Assembly (NCBI RefSeq): GCF_019218635.1
Contig: NZ_JAHUZB010000001.1
Location: 310,001 to 374,000, forward strand
DNA: 64,000 bases
Direction of reading: 5' to 3'
DNA from: Enterococcus alishanensis
GTDB taxonomy: Bacteria > Bacillota > Bacilli > Lactobacillales > Enterococcaceae
Shown: one piece after another, positions 42,085 to 52,360 of the stretch
Layout: every line of letters starts with the position of its first letter
Position numbering within the stretch: the stretch's first letter is position 1
The notes under the pieces: model-generated
The model's database searches: none
What the model saw: the letters and a program-made list of their open reading frames with translations, nothing else
Told to the model about the DNA's origin: nothing
Position numbers and translations under genes: made by a program

Positions 42085-42922
42085 AAAAATAGAGTGGTTA
42101 TTCATTCTTGTTTTCATTAGTTTAAATATCTTTCTGTTTAATATTTATCAAAGTAGTCAAGATGATCAACAAGCTGTTACGACAACTTATAATCAAAAAG
42201 AAGGCATCACCTCCCGTTTAAAAAATGACAATATTACCTTTAAAGGAAAAATTTCTACTAAAAAACCTGAAGGATATTATTTAAGTGCTGAACAAGTCAA
42301 TGTGATGAATGTCTTAAGTGAAAATAATATTCAAGATATCATGAGTACTTCATCAATATCTGATAATGTTCTGACTAACTATTTAGGGCAACCACGACGC
42401 TTTAATATGAATAGAATAAAGAGTAGTTTTAATCGCGCGATGAAAGATGATAGCTTCATTTATGAAGGGACAAGCTATCAATACATTTCTCATATCTCTA
42501 AAGAAGAGAAAGGCGATGTGAAAATAGTTGGCGCTCAGAACTATGAGGGCATCCCTTTTATTGATGAAACTTCGCGGGTAACTTTAGATATCGATACTAG
42601 TGGTACGAATGCTGAAGTGACGCAATATACCCAAACTTTATTACGCCAGATTGAACCATTAAGGGAAAAAATGACCCTTTATTCAGAAGAGGAAATCTTA
42701 AATACCTTATACATTAATAACAATATTCCTGCGAATTCAACTATTCAAGATATCTATTTAGGTTATTTTCGAACGATTGAAGTGGGGGAAAAGAATGTAT
42801 ATGTTCCTGTCTGGTTTGTAAAAATACAAACTTCTGATGATGTGAGTCAGATTGAACGGGTGAATGCCATGAGTAACCAAGTTATTTCCAATAATTTAGT
42901 GCCAAAGGTAGAAAATCCGTAA
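42074..42922 (+). CDS. yycI: WalK regulator YycI
   Basis: The 282-residue protein has one N-terminal membrane span (about 7-25, WLFILVFISLNIFLFNIY) and an extracellular domain of the YycH/YycI type, with a C-terminal VWFVKI segment. It acts with YycH on WalK. The start has GGAGGTG five bases upstream and overlaps the yycH stop by 11 bp. Length fits the family. Its assignment, like yycH, leans on the operon order as well as on sequence feel. Confidence 0.9.
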   Translation: MDFRKIEWLFILVFISLNIFLFNIYQSSQDDQQAVTTTYNQKEGITSRLKNDNITFKGKISTKKPEGYYLSAEQVNVMNVLSENNIQDIMSTSSISDNVLTNYLGQPRRFNMNRIKSSFNRAMKDDSFIYEGTSYQYISHISKEEKGDVKIVGAQNYEGIPFIDETSRVTLDIDTSGTNAEVTQYTQTLLRQIEPLREKMTLYSEEEILNTLYINNNIPANSTIQDIYLGYFRTIEVGEKNVYVPVWFVKIQTSDDVSQIERVNAMSNQVISNNLVPKVENP

Positions 42923-42970
42923 AAAGGGTTGTATACTTAAAGACAGTTTTTAAAGAAGGGACCACTTTTG

Positions 42971-43780
42971 ATGTTAGATATGAATCATGCCTTTAATGTC
43001 AGTGTTCTGGCTAGTGGCAGCAGTGGGAACTCACTGTTTATAGAGAGTGCAGGCAAAAAAATATTAGTCGATGCTGGCTTAAGTGGCAAAAAAATTATTA
43101 GTTTATTAGCTGAAGTCGACCGTAAACCGGAAGACTTAGATGCGATTTTAGTGACCCATGAGCATCGTGATCACATTCATGGCGTGGGTGTATTAGCACG
43201 AAAGTATAAATTACCAGTTTATGCGAATGAAAAAACCTGGCAAGCGATGATGCCTCTGATTGGTAAAGTCGATTTGGAACAGAAACAAATTTTTGATATG
43301 GGTAAAGTCTTAACTTTTGGTGATATGGATATTGAAAGTTTTGGTGTATCTCATGATGCAGCAGCACCGCAGTTTTATCGTTTTTATAAAGATGGTCATT
43401 CTTTTGTGATGCTGACAGATACTGGTTATGCTAGTGAGCATGTGAAGGGAATTATTTCTGATGCCGATGCTTATTTAGTCGAAAGTAACCATGATTTGGA
43501 AATGTTGCGGATGGGACCTTATCCTTGGAATTTAAAGCAACGGATTTTAGGGGATCGGGGACATTTATCCAATGAAGATGGCGCCTTAGTGATGACCGAC
43601 ATTATCGGTGATCATACGAAGCGTGTGTATCTGGGGCATTTGAGTAAAGAAAACAACATGAAAGAGTTGGCCCATATGACAATGGAAGAAACATTGTTAC
43701 GCTATGATTTAGGTGTCAATCATCAGTTTCAAATTTTTGATACAGATCCTAATGCCGCTACAGAATTATTTGCTATTTAA
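42971..43780 (+). CDS. yycJ: Metallo-beta-lactamase fold hydrolase YycJ (WalJ)
   Basis: The product is 269 residues from ATG 42971 (a TTG at 42968 is also in frame). It shows the metal-binding motif THEHRDHIHG near 60, LASGSSGNSLFIES near the start, and later ESNHD and LGHLSKENN. Such proteins are exonuclease-like enzymes linked to DNA maintenance and the Wal locus. GAAGGGACC is the ribosome site. It ends the wal operon; an htrA-type protease gene, often next in line, is absent, and two minus-strand genes follow instead. Confidence 0.92.
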   Translation: MLDMNHAFNVSVLASGSSGNSLFIESAGKKILVDAGLSGKKIISLLAEVDRKPEDLDAILVTHEHRDHIHGVGVLARKYKLPVYANEKTWQAMMPLIGKVDLEQKQIFDMGKVLTFGDMDIESFGVSHDAAAPQFYRFYKDGHSFVMLTDTGYASEHVKGIISDADAYLVESNHDLEMLRMGPYPWNLKQRILGDRGHLSNEDGALVMTDIIGDHTKRVYLGHLSKENNMKELAHMTMEETLLRYDLGVNHQFQIFDTDPNAATELFAI

Positions 43781-43781
43781 A

Positions 43782-43817
43782 AAATTCCGTCTCAATGAAG
43801 AGACGGAATTTTTTTTT
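43782..43817. terminator. Bidirectional terminator after yycJ
   Basis: AAATTCCGTCTC pairs with GAGACGGAATTT, with T runs at both ends as read on each strand. It serves yycJ and the minus-strand gene converging on it. Confidence 0.9.
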
Positions 43818-44445
43818 AGATAGTTACGACACTAATATGTTGATTGGGGTGGGTATTATTGACTGCTTCGTCTACCATAGCAATCGCATAGTCAGCCATA
43901 CTAATCATAGAATCGCCATTAGCATCAGTTAACATGCGGTCATCACTTAAAGTATATTTGCCGGTGCGTTCACCATTTGGTACGAAATAAGATGCAGGGC
44001 TAATATAGGTCCAGTGGAGATTCTTGCTGTCTTTTAATTCTAAGAAAGCTTTGTACATATTATACGCTGTGGGATAATAGCCGGCATTAGGATCTGATAA
44101 ATCAATCATCCGTTCTGTTTTGGCATCGTCCATAAACAAGGAAGAAGTCCCGCCAATCACTAATAAACGAGTTTCGGTGCCACTAAGCAGGTCAATTAAA
44201 TGCTGCAAGGATGTTTGATGTAATTCTTCATGACCACTCGGTGCGCGAAAAGCATCAATCACCACATCAAAAGCAAGCAAATCTTCTTTGGTTAGATCAA
44301 ATAAATCTTTTTTAACAAAAGGAACGTCAGAAGCTAATTTTTCTGGGCTACGGACAATAGCGGTGACATCCAAATGACGAGCCAGCGCTTCTTTTAAAAT
44401 CAAAGAACCGGCATGTCCAGTGGCACCAATTACTGCAATTTTCAT
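43816..44445 (-). CDS. NAD(P)H-binding short-chain reductase-like protein
   Basis: The 209-residue protein has an atypical SDR fold with IGATGHAGSLILKEALARH near the start (GxxGxxG loop) and TAYNMYKAFLELK, the place of the active Tyr and Lys in related NmrA/YwnB-type proteins. The substrate is unknown; relatives act as NAD(P)H-dependent reductases or redox sensors. AGGAGG precedes the ATG but lies in the 3' arm of a terminator-like hairpin shared with the upstream gene. The C-terminal fifth is the usual SMADYAIAMVDE motif. Confidence 0.85.
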   Translation of the reverse strand: MKIAVIGATGHAGSLILKEALARHLDVTAIVRSPEKLASDVPFVKKDLFDLTKEDLLAFDVVIDAFRAPSGHEELHQTSLQHLIDLLSGTETRLLVIGGTSSLFMDDAKTERMIDLSDPNAGYYPTAYNMYKAFLELKDSKNLHWTYISPASYFVPNGERTGKYTLSDDRMLTDANGDSMISMADYAIAMVDEAVNNTHPNQHISVVTI

Positions 44446-44450
44446 ATAAA

Positions 44451-44498
44451 AAACCTCCTATACTGATTTCTCTTTCAGTGTAAGGAGGTTTTTTAAAA
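44451..44498 (-). terminator. Hairpin between the CPBP and reductase genes that contains a ribosome site
   Basis: On the minus strand AAAAAACCTCCT pairs with AGGAGGTTTTTT, with ACTGA/TCAGT inside. The 3' arm holds the AGGAGG of the downstream gene. Confidence 0.8.
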
Positions 44499-44515
44499 AA
44501 AGCAAAGAAAAGCAA

Positions 44516-45169
44516 TTATAATAAGCCAGCTTGACGTGCAGCTAATTGGACAATTATTACTAATAAATTCATCCCTACGTGGGTAATCATTGAAGTCCCA
44601 ATCCGTCCAGTATAACGATATAAGAAACAGAAGAATAAACCTAAGCCGCCATATAATAAATAATGTCCATCAACGTGAGCGGCTGCAAATAAAGCCGAGC
44701 TGATTAATGCTGGCAAGATAAAGCCCCAGCGATTTGATAAGGCGCCAAAGATTGCCCGGCGGAAAACCAATTCTTCCATAATCGGTCCTGCGATAGTAGT
44801 GGCTAAAATAAATACCATGTTCTCTTGAATCAGTTGAATAATATTTTCAGTATTTTGTGATGCGGTGGGGGCATTGAAAAAAGCCTGTTCCACCATGAGT
44901 AAAACATTCTGTAAAAGGATGGAGCCGAAGATTCCTAAGAAGCCAAAGAGAATCATCCAACCGATCGCTTTTGGTTTTTGTTCAATGTTAAATTTTTGAC
45001 TTTTAAATAGATAGATTAATAGTAATATTGCGCCAATAATATAGGCAAAAGTCGTCATGGTGATGCTTTGGTTTTGAGTAGGTCGAACAATTAAAGCGAA
45101 GATCACAGGTGATAGGTAGACCATCAAGTAAGTGATAATTGTTGCGATACTATATTTTTTTGCTGTCAT
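44516..45169 (-). CDS. CPBP family intramembrane metalloprotease
   Basis: The 217-residue membrane protein has six or seven spans. The CPBP (Abi) motifs are visible: EELVFRR near 130, then FAAAHVDGH near 165-173 and a later GTSMITHVGMNL. Members process prenylated or membrane proteins, or protect against bacteriocins; neither role can be assigned here. GAAGG precedes the start, and an extended -10 (TGCTATACT, -10 at 45198-45203) stands just upstream on the minus strand. Confidence 0.88.
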   Translation of the reverse strand: MTAKKYSIATIITYLMVYLSPVIFALIVRPTQNQSITMTTFAYIIGAILLLIYLFKSQKFNIEQKPKAIGWMILFGFLGIFGSILLQNVLLMVEQAFFNAPTASQNTENIIQLIQENMVFILATTIAGPIMEELVFRRAIFGALSNRWGFILPALISSALFAAAHVDGHYLLYGGLGLFFCFLYRYTGRIGTSMITHVGMNLLVIIVQLAARQAGLL

Positions 45170-45248
45170 AGATACTTCCTTTAAATTTTTTCTTTTAAGT
45201 ATAGCATAAATAGATCTAGAAAAAATTTAAAAAAATCAGATGAAAAAC

Positions 45249-45316
45249 TTGCAAAGTGAATCGAAAATGAGTATCATAAGAAATGTGAGTTAGCACTCTT
45301 TGTCTAAGAGTGCTAA
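45249..45316 (+). promoter_or_regulatory. groESL promoter with CIRCE operator
   Basis: TTGCAA (45249-45254), a 17-bp spacer and TATCAT (45272-45277). Downstream lies a perfect CIRCE element: TTAGCACTC (45290-45298), nine bases, GAGTGCTAA (45308-45316). HrcA control of the chaperonin operon is expected. hrcA itself is not in the window. Confidence 0.95.
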
Positions 45317-45351
45317 TAATAAAAACCAATCAAATTTTGGAGGGATTTATC

Positions 45352-45636
45352 GTGTTAAAACCATTAGGTGATCGCGTGATTTTAGAAGTAGCGCAAGAAG
45401 AAGAAAAAACTGTAGGTGGTTTAGTTTTAGCATCAGCTGCTAAAGAAAAACCCCAAACAGCTAAAGTTGTAGCTATTGGTGAAGGTAGCACACTTGAAAA
45501 CGGTGAAAAAAGTCCAATGCCAGTTGCCGTTGGTGATATGGTAATGTTTGAAAAATATTCAGGTACAGAAGTAAAATATGAAGGCACTGAATACTTAATT
45601 ATCTCTGCCAAAGATATTATGGCAATCGTTGAATAA
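45352..45636 (+). CDS. groES: Co-chaperonin GroES
   Basis: The product is 94 residues from GTG 45352, with GGAGGG upstream; the frame from 45310 lies inside the leader. It begins [11 protein letters not shown] and has the mobile loop around [17 protein letters not shown], then [16 protein letters not shown] and DIMAIVE. It caps GroEL in protein folding. It lies 24 bp before groEL. Both are under CIRCE control. Confidence 0.97.
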   Translation: MLKPLGDRVILEVAQEEEKTVGGLVLASAAKEKPQTAKVVAIGEGSTLENGEKSPMPVAVGDMVMFEKYSGTEVKYEGTEYLIISAKDIMAIVE

Positions 45637-45654
45637 TAAAAAATTTTGAGGTGA

Positions 45655-47289
<1,635 letters not shown>

Positions 47290-47304
47290 TTCATCAGAAT
47301 TTTT

Positions 47305-47334
47305 AGAACTCCGAGAAATCGGGGTTCTTTTTTT
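47305..47334 (+). terminator. Terminator of groESL
   Basis: AGAACTCCGA pairs with TCGGGGTTCT, with one wobble, then six or seven T. Confidence 0.92.
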
Positions 47335-47383
47335 CAGCAAAAAATCTTCACTTTGCCTAACGTACAAAGTGAAGGTTTATTTT

Positions 47384-48085
47384 TTATTTTGGAAAATATT
47401 TTTGCCAGAGGGCGGGATTTTTTATTTGATAAGTTTGGAAAGGACGGCCTTGTTTGCGGTAGATTACGTCACTGGTTAGTAAGTCTTGCTGTTCTAAAAA
47501 TTGCATATATTTGCGGACGGAGACGTGGGAAAAGCCACTTTTTTCCGCCAATTCTGCTACCGTGAAGCTAGCAGGAAATTCCTGCATGGTTTTGTAAATA
47601 CGAGCCAGTGTGGCTTTGGAGAGTCCTTTTTCCAAAATCAATTCTGCTTTCTTTTGGCTTTTGTCGTAAAATAGCTGGTCAATTTGGGCTTGATTTAATT
47701 CTTCATGCTGGAGCATAGTTGTTTTTGCTAAGAAGCTTTCAAAGCTTTGGGCAAAGCGCTCATAACTAAATGGCTTCATTAAATAATCTAAAATACCTAA
47801 ATGATGGGCGGCTTTTAAGGCTTCAGTTTGGTTCTCAGCTGTGATTAAGATGACTTCGCCGGGAAATTCTTGTTGTCGGAGATCTCGCAAAAAGGCTAAG
47901 CCATCATCATGTTTTAAGTGTAAATCCAACAAAATTAAATCTATCTGTTCCTCAGCTAGAAGTGCCTTGGCATCATCGGTGGAGGTTGCCTCTAAAATAT
48001 TCAGTTGGGAGTCAATTTTGGTTAAATAGCTTTGATGGATGAAGGCAACCATCGGATCATCCTCTAAAATTAAAATGGTGGTCAT
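47384..48085 (-). CDS. maeR: Response regulator of the malate system (CitB/DcuR family)
   Basis: The product is 233 residues from the ATG at 48085, with GAGGTGA five bases upstream; a GTG nine bases earlier is also in frame. The receiver domain has Asp9/10, phospho-acceptor Asp54 in LLDLHL, and Lys in MKPFSYE; the C-terminal helix-turn-helix (about 165-220, FTVAELAEKSGFSHVSVRKYM) is of the CitB kind. It is encoded with a CitA-type kinase and lies divergent from a malate transporter and malic enzyme, so MaeR is the likely identity. It should bind repeats in the intergenic region. Confidence 0.9.
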   Translation of the reverse strand: MTTILILEDDPMVAFIHQSYLTKIDSQLNILEATSTDDAKALLAEEQIDLILLDLHLKHDDGLAFLRDLRQQEFPGEVILITAENQTEALKAAHHLGILDYLMKPFSYERFAQSFESFLAKTTMLQHEELNQAQIDQLFYDKSQKKAELILEKGLSKATLARIYKTMQEFPASFTVAELAEKSGFSHVSVRKYMQFLEQQDLLTSDVIYRKQGRPFQTYQIKNPALWQKYFPK

Positions 48086-49610
48086 CAATCTCACCTCGAT
48101 AGTCAGTTTTAAAAATTAATTGTAAGTAGTCTTGCTGATAGTGCCAGTCGAATGTGCCATTTAGAGCTTCTAACGTATTGTTGAAATATAAAGTCGAAAA
48201 TTGTTTTTCAATCGAAGCGACTTGTTCACTAGTAGCGACAAATGAATAAGTCGTTTGTAATCGCTGGTCCTGATAATTTATTTGTAGCAATATTTCGGCT
48301 GGTAGTTCCCATTGAAATAAGAAATGTTCCACAAAACGGTATAGATTTAGCAGTTGTTCAGTTACTTTAGGGTCATCTGTTTTAGGAATCTCTGGTGTAA
48401 TCTCCACCCACAAATGGGACTGTTCTTCTAAAAATTTCTGTCTTTGATTTAATAAAAAACCAGCAATCAATGGATTATTGACTAGGATGGCCAAACGAGA
48501 AATTAATTCTTTCTCTGGCTGAATAATGTCTTTTAGATAATCATTGAGCTTTTCGTAGGCACCAAGTTCGGCTAAACCATAAATCACATGGAGTTTGTTC
48601 ATGAACTCATGGGCCTGATTTTGTAAAGCTGTTGCATAATTGGTGGTGGAAGATAATTGATCAGCTAAAAATAGTGTCTCAGTAGCATTTCGTAAAAATA
48701 AGATGGAACCAATTTTGCTATTTTTGACGATGATTGGTGCAGCTGAAAAGAAATAATCCTGTCCAGCTTGTTGGTAAAACTGCTCATTTTTTTGGGATAA
48801 ATCTAGTTGCTCTAAATCTTCGAAAATATCATTTAGCTTTAAGCCAATCAGCTGTTCATCATTTGCTACTTTTTGTTGGGCAAAAAATTCAGCTTGGTGG
48901 TTAGTTAATAATATCTTTTGTTGCAAATCCACCACGAAGACCGCATCTTTGGTTTCATTTAACATGGCATTGCGTTCTTCTAATAGACGGGCGATTTCTT
49001 TTGGTTCTAAATTATGTAATTGTAATTTCAAAAAGTAGGTGATTAAAAAGGCCATCAATAAGCCAATTGCCAAACTGATAAACAAGGCCATCGTATAATC
49101 ATTTTTCGATTTATTGATTAAACTGCCGAGAGAAGTCGTAGTAATTCCTAAGGCAACGACGCCAATCTGTTTTTCTTGATAAAAAACTGGCACAAAGCCT
49201 CGTAGTGATTCTCCCAAAGTCCCAGCACTGGTGGAAAGATGTTCTTTTCCTTCTAAAGCTGGCGCTTCATCGCCTCCCTGAAAAGGTTTGCCAATCTGTT
49301 GTTGATTTGGGTGAGTGAGCCGCGTACCATCCATATTCAAGATGACGGTAAAGTCTAACTGATAAAGCTTAGTCACTTTTTGACTAAAGGCTTGTAATTC
49401 ATCAGAAGATTCACCCTTTTCCAGAGCAGTCAACACCCGTGAATCGTCAGCAATTAATTTTCCCGTTCTCAAAAGTAAATTGCCTTCCTCTTTTTGAATA
49501 TAGCGGGTATTTTGATAAGAAATCAGTAAATAAAACAAGGTTGTCACTACTAATAGTACTGAAATAAAACTAATTGCCAATAACATCCATAAACGCAAGC
49601 CTTTTTTCAT
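48057..49610 (-). CDS. maeK: Sensor histidine kinase of the malate system (CitA/DcuS family)
   Basis: The product is 517 residues from the ATG at 49610, with GGAGGA upstream. It has a first span (about 9-32), an extracellular PAS-like (PDC) sensor (about 33-165), a second span (about 170-192), a cytoplasmic PAS domain (about 215-325) and the unusual H box with QAHEFMNKLHVIYGLAELG, typical of the CitA/DcuS group. The ATPase domain is short and its N and G boxes are weak, as is common here. It overlaps maeR by 29 bp. It likely senses external malate. Confidence 0.88.
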   Translation of the reverse strand: MKKGLRLWMLLAISFISVLLVVTTLFYLLISYQNTRYIQKEEGNLLLRTGKLIADDSRVLTALEKGESSDELQAFSQKVTKLYQLDFTVILNMDGTRLTHPNQQQIGKPFQGGDEAPALEGKEHLSTSAGTLGESLRGFVPVFYQEKQIGVVALGITTTSLGSLINKSKNDYTMALFISLAIGLLMAFLITYFLKLQLHNLEPKEIARLLEERNAMLNETKDAVFVVDLQQKILLTNHQAEFFAQQKVANDEQLIGLKLNDIFEDLEQLDLSQKNEQFYQQAGQDYFFSAAPIIVKNSKIGSILFLRNATETLFLADQLSSTTNYATALQNQAHEFMNKLHVIYGLAELGAYEKLNDYLKDIIQPEKELISRLAILVNNPLIAGFLLNQRQKFLEEQSHLWVEITPEIPKTDDPKVTEQLLNLYRFVEHFLFQWELPAEILLQINYQDQRLQTTYSFVATSEQVASIEKQFSTLYFNNTLEALNGTFDWHYQQDYLQLIFKTDYRGEIDDHHFNFRG

Positions 49611-49690
49611 AGGAATCCTCCAATTTTCAGTATAACACAATCAAAGTGAAGCGCTTTTTCTTTGTGAAAAGCACCACTTACTTTCTTTAG

Positions 49691-49707
49691 TTAAATAAGT
49701 TAAATAA
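49691..49707. promoter_or_regulatory. Tandem MaeR-like boxes in the maeK-maeP gap
   Basis: TTAAATAA occurs twice, at 49691-49698 and 49700-49707, 9 bp apart. Its complement TTATTTAA fits the direct repeat TTATT(A/T)AA that I recall for MaeR in Lactobacillus casei. No good -35 is seen for maeP, as expected for an activated promoter. Confidence 0.55.
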
Positions 49708-49773
49708 ACTATTTTGTTGAAACCGGATACATTATATTAAGCATATCAAAGAGATACACAAGGAGGAAACAAA

Positions 49774-51114
49774 ATGGATCAGAAGTTAAATAAAACTGTT
49801 TTAGCCAAAGAAGAGCTAGCTGAAAAAACAAAATGGTGGCAGAAAATTCAGATTGGCTCCGTCAGTCTACCTGTCTATGCGACGATGGCAACCATTATTT
49901 TCATCACGGGGATGCTACAAGAATTACCAGTTAATATGTTGGGTGGCTTTGCGGTTATCTTGACGCTAGGTTGGTTGTTAGGAACCATCGGCGGCAATAT
50001 TCCGATTCTGAAAAATTTTGGTGGTCCGGCAATTTTTTCTTTATTAGTTCCATCGATTCTAGTATTTTATAATTTAGTTAACCAAAATATTTTAGACAGT
50101 GCCGACATTTTAATGAAGCAAGCTAACTTTTTATATTTTTACATTGCTTGTCTAGTCTGTGGTAGTATTTTAGGGATGAACCGTAAGATTTTGGTCCAAG
50201 GCTTGTTGCGGATGATCGTGCCAATGATGATTGGCATGATTTTAGCGATGGGTGTGGGAACTTTAGTAGGTGTCTTAGTTGGTTTGGATTGGCAGCATAC
50301 TTTGTTCTTTATTGTTACGCCCGTATTAGCTGGCGGAATTGGTGAAGGAATCTTACCATTATCATTAGGTTACAGCGCAATTACTGGTTTAGGTAGTGAA
50401 CAATTAGTGGCACAATTAATTCCAGCGACGATCATCGGAAACTTCTTTGCGATTATGTGTACTGGCTTACTAAGCCGTCTAGGTGAAAAACGACCAGAGC
50501 TATCTGGTAAAGGCCAATTAATCAAGTTTAAAAAAGGTGAAGTGGATGATTTAGCTGGCGCCTTGGATGAAAAAGATGAGCCGATTGATTTGAAAAAAAT
50601 GGGTGCGGGCGTACTAACTGCTTGTACATTATTCATTCTAGGTTCTCTATTACAGGCGTTGACAGGTTTCCCTGGCCCTGTTTTAATGATTGTGGCAGCA
50701 GCTTTGTTAAAATATTTAAACATTGTGCCAAAAGATACGCAAAAAGGCTCGAAAATGTTGTACAAGTTTATTTCTAGTAACTTTACTTTCCCATTAATGG
50801 CTGGCTTAGGCTTGTTGTATATCCCATTAAAAGATGTTGTCGGCGCCTTAACTTGGCAGTATTTTGTAGTGGTTATCAGTGTGGTATTCACAGTCATTGC
50901 GACTGGCTTTGTGGTAGCTCGTTTTATGAATATGCATCCAGTGGAAGCCGCAATTATTTCAGCCTGCCAAAGTGGTATGGGTGGAACTGGTGATGTGGCG
51001 ATTTTAAGTACAGCTAATCGGATGAACTTGATGCCTTTTGCCCAAGTAGCAACTCGTTTAGGTGGGGCAATTACCGTTATTACCATGACAGCTATTTTAA
51101 GAATGATTTTTTAA
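49774..51114 (+). CDS. maeP: Malate transporter (2-hydroxycarboxylate family)
   Basis: The 446-residue membrane protein of the CitS/MleP/MaeP family has 10-11 membrane spans and the two conserved GGxG loops: AGGIGEGILPLS (about 187-198) and CQSGMGGTGDVAIL (about 397-410). It takes up malate by proton or sodium symport. GGAGGAAACAA precedes the start. It is divergent from maeKR and 36 bp before the malic enzyme gene. The context makes malate the likely substrate; citrate is the main alternative in the family. Confidence 0.92.
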   Translation: MDQKLNKTVLAKEELAEKTKWWQKIQIGSVSLPVYATMATIIFITGMLQELPVNMLGGFAVILTLGWLLGTIGGNIPILKNFGGPAIFSLLVPSILVFYNLVNQNILDSADILMKQANFLYFYIACLVCGSILGMNRKILVQGLLRMIVPMMIGMILAMGVGTLVGVLVGLDWQHTLFFIVTPVLAGGIGEGILPLSLGYSAITGLGSEQLVAQLIPATIIGNFFAIMCTGLLSRLGEKRPELSGKGQLIKFKKGEVDDLAGALDEKDEPIDLKKMGAGVLTACTLFILGSLLQALTGFPGPVLMIVAAALLKYLNIVPKDTQKGSKMLYKFISSNFTFPLMAGLGLLYIPLKDVVGALTWQYFVVVISVVFTVIATGFVVARFMNMHPVEAAIISACQSGMGGTGDVAILSTANRMNLMPFAQVATRLGGAITVITMTAILRMIF

Positions 51115-51150
51115 AAATATGATAATCGAAACTCAAGGAGGAAATCTCAA

Positions 51151-52308
51151 ATGTCAGATGTAAAAGAATTAGCTTTAGAACAAGCGCGAAAAAATGGTGG
51201 AAAATTAGCAGTGGTTTCAAAAGTGCCGATTGAAAACCGTGAAGATTTAAGTATTGCTTACACCCCTGGAGTGGCAGCTGTATCCTCAGCGATCGCAGAA
51301 GATAAGAATTTAGCCTATGAATTAACTACCAAAAAAAATACGGTGGCAGTCGTCAGTGATGGCTCGGCAGTCTTAGGCTTAGGCAATATTGGTCCCGAAG
51401 CAGCGATGCCTGTAATGGAAGGGAAATCAGCTTTGTTCAAACGCTTTGCTGAAGTTGATTCTGTCCCCATCGTATTGGATACCCAAGATGTAGAAGAAAT
51501 TATTCAAACGGTGAAAATGATTGCACCAACATTTGGTGGGATTAACTTAGAAGATATCAGCGCCCCTCGTTGTTTTGAAATCGAACGTCGTTTAATAGAA
51601 GAATTAGATATTCCCGTTTTTCATGATGATCAACACGGCACCGGCATTGTTGTGTTAGCCGCCTTATATAATGCCTTGAAATTAGCTGAAAAGAATATCG
51701 AAGAAATCAAAGTCGTCGTCAATGGTGGCGGCTCAGCAGGATTGTCTATCAGCCGGACATTCTTAGCAGCCGGTGTAAAAAATGTGACGATTGTCGATCG
51801 TTTCGGTATTATCAATGAAAAAGAAGATGCAGAATATAATCCTTACCATAAAGAAATTGCTAAAGTAACCAATCGTGATTTCTTGTCTGGTGACTTATCA
51901 GTAGCATTAAAAAATGCAGATGTATTTGTCGGCGTATCAGCTCCAGGTGCTTTAAAAGCCGAATGGATTCAAACCATGAATCAAAAACCAATTATTTTTG
52001 CCATGGCGAATCCAACACCAGAAATTTTCCCAGAAGAAGCTTTAGCCGCTGGTGCTTACATTGTCGGAACTGGTCGGAGTGATTTCCCGAACCAAATCAA
52101 TAATGTCTTGGCTTTCCCAGGAATATTCCGTGGCGCCTTAGATGCTCGAGCAAAGAAAATTACGATGGAGATGAAAGTAGCAGCCGCAAAAGGGATTGCT
52201 AGCTTGGTTCCAACAGAAGAACTTTCTACTACCAACATTATCGCCGATGCCTTCAATGAAAATGTCGCAAAGGTTGTCGCTGAAAGTGTCAGTCAAGCAG
52301 TAAAATAG
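51151..52308 (+). CDS. maeE: NAD-dependent malic enzyme
   Basis: The 385-residue enzyme belongs to the short bacterial class. It decarboxylates malate to pyruvate. Motifs include [15 protein letters not shown], the catalytic region [19 protein letters not shown], metal ligands in [14 protein letters not shown] and [14 protein letters not shown], and the NAD loop [19 protein letters not shown] precedes the start. It is cotranscribed with maeP. Together with maeKR it forms a full malate-use module, which gives pyruvate and raises pH by consuming acid. Confidence 0.95.
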   Translation: MSDVKELALEQARKNGGKLAVVSKVPIENREDLSIAYTPGVAAVSSAIAEDKNLAYELTTKKNTVAVVSDGSAVLGLGNIGPEAAMPVMEGKSALFKRFAEVDSVPIVLDTQDVEEIIQTVKMIAPTFGGINLEDISAPRCFEIERRLIEELDIPVFHDDQHGTGIVVLAALYNALKLAEKNIEEIKVVVNGGGSAGLSISRTFLAAGVKNVTIVDRFGIINEKEDAEYNPYHKEIAKVTNRDFLSGDLSVALKNADVFVGVSAPGALKAEWIQTMNQKPIIFAMANPTPEIFPEEALAAGAYIVGTGRSDFPNQINNVLAFPGIFRGALDARAKKITMEMKVAAAKGIASLVPTEELSTTNIIADAFNENVAKVVAESVSQAVK

Positions 52309-52317
52309 TTTGTTAAA

Positions 52318-52349
52318 GAAGTTAGCCAAAGAGGCTGACTTCTTTTTTT
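52318..52349 (+). terminator. Terminator of maePE
   Basis: GAAGTTAGCC pairs with GGCTGACTTC, with one wobble, then seven T. Confidence 0.92.
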
Positions 52350-52360
52350 GTGTTAAATAT

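Noticed and set aside
49640-49670. cre site in the maeK-maeP gap (TGAAGCGCTTTTTC)
   Set aside because: It would need an indel to match the CcpA consensus, so it is too weak to list as a feature.
50370-51086. 238-residue antisense frame in maeP
   Set aside because: It is a codon-bias shadow of a well-supported membrane protein gene.
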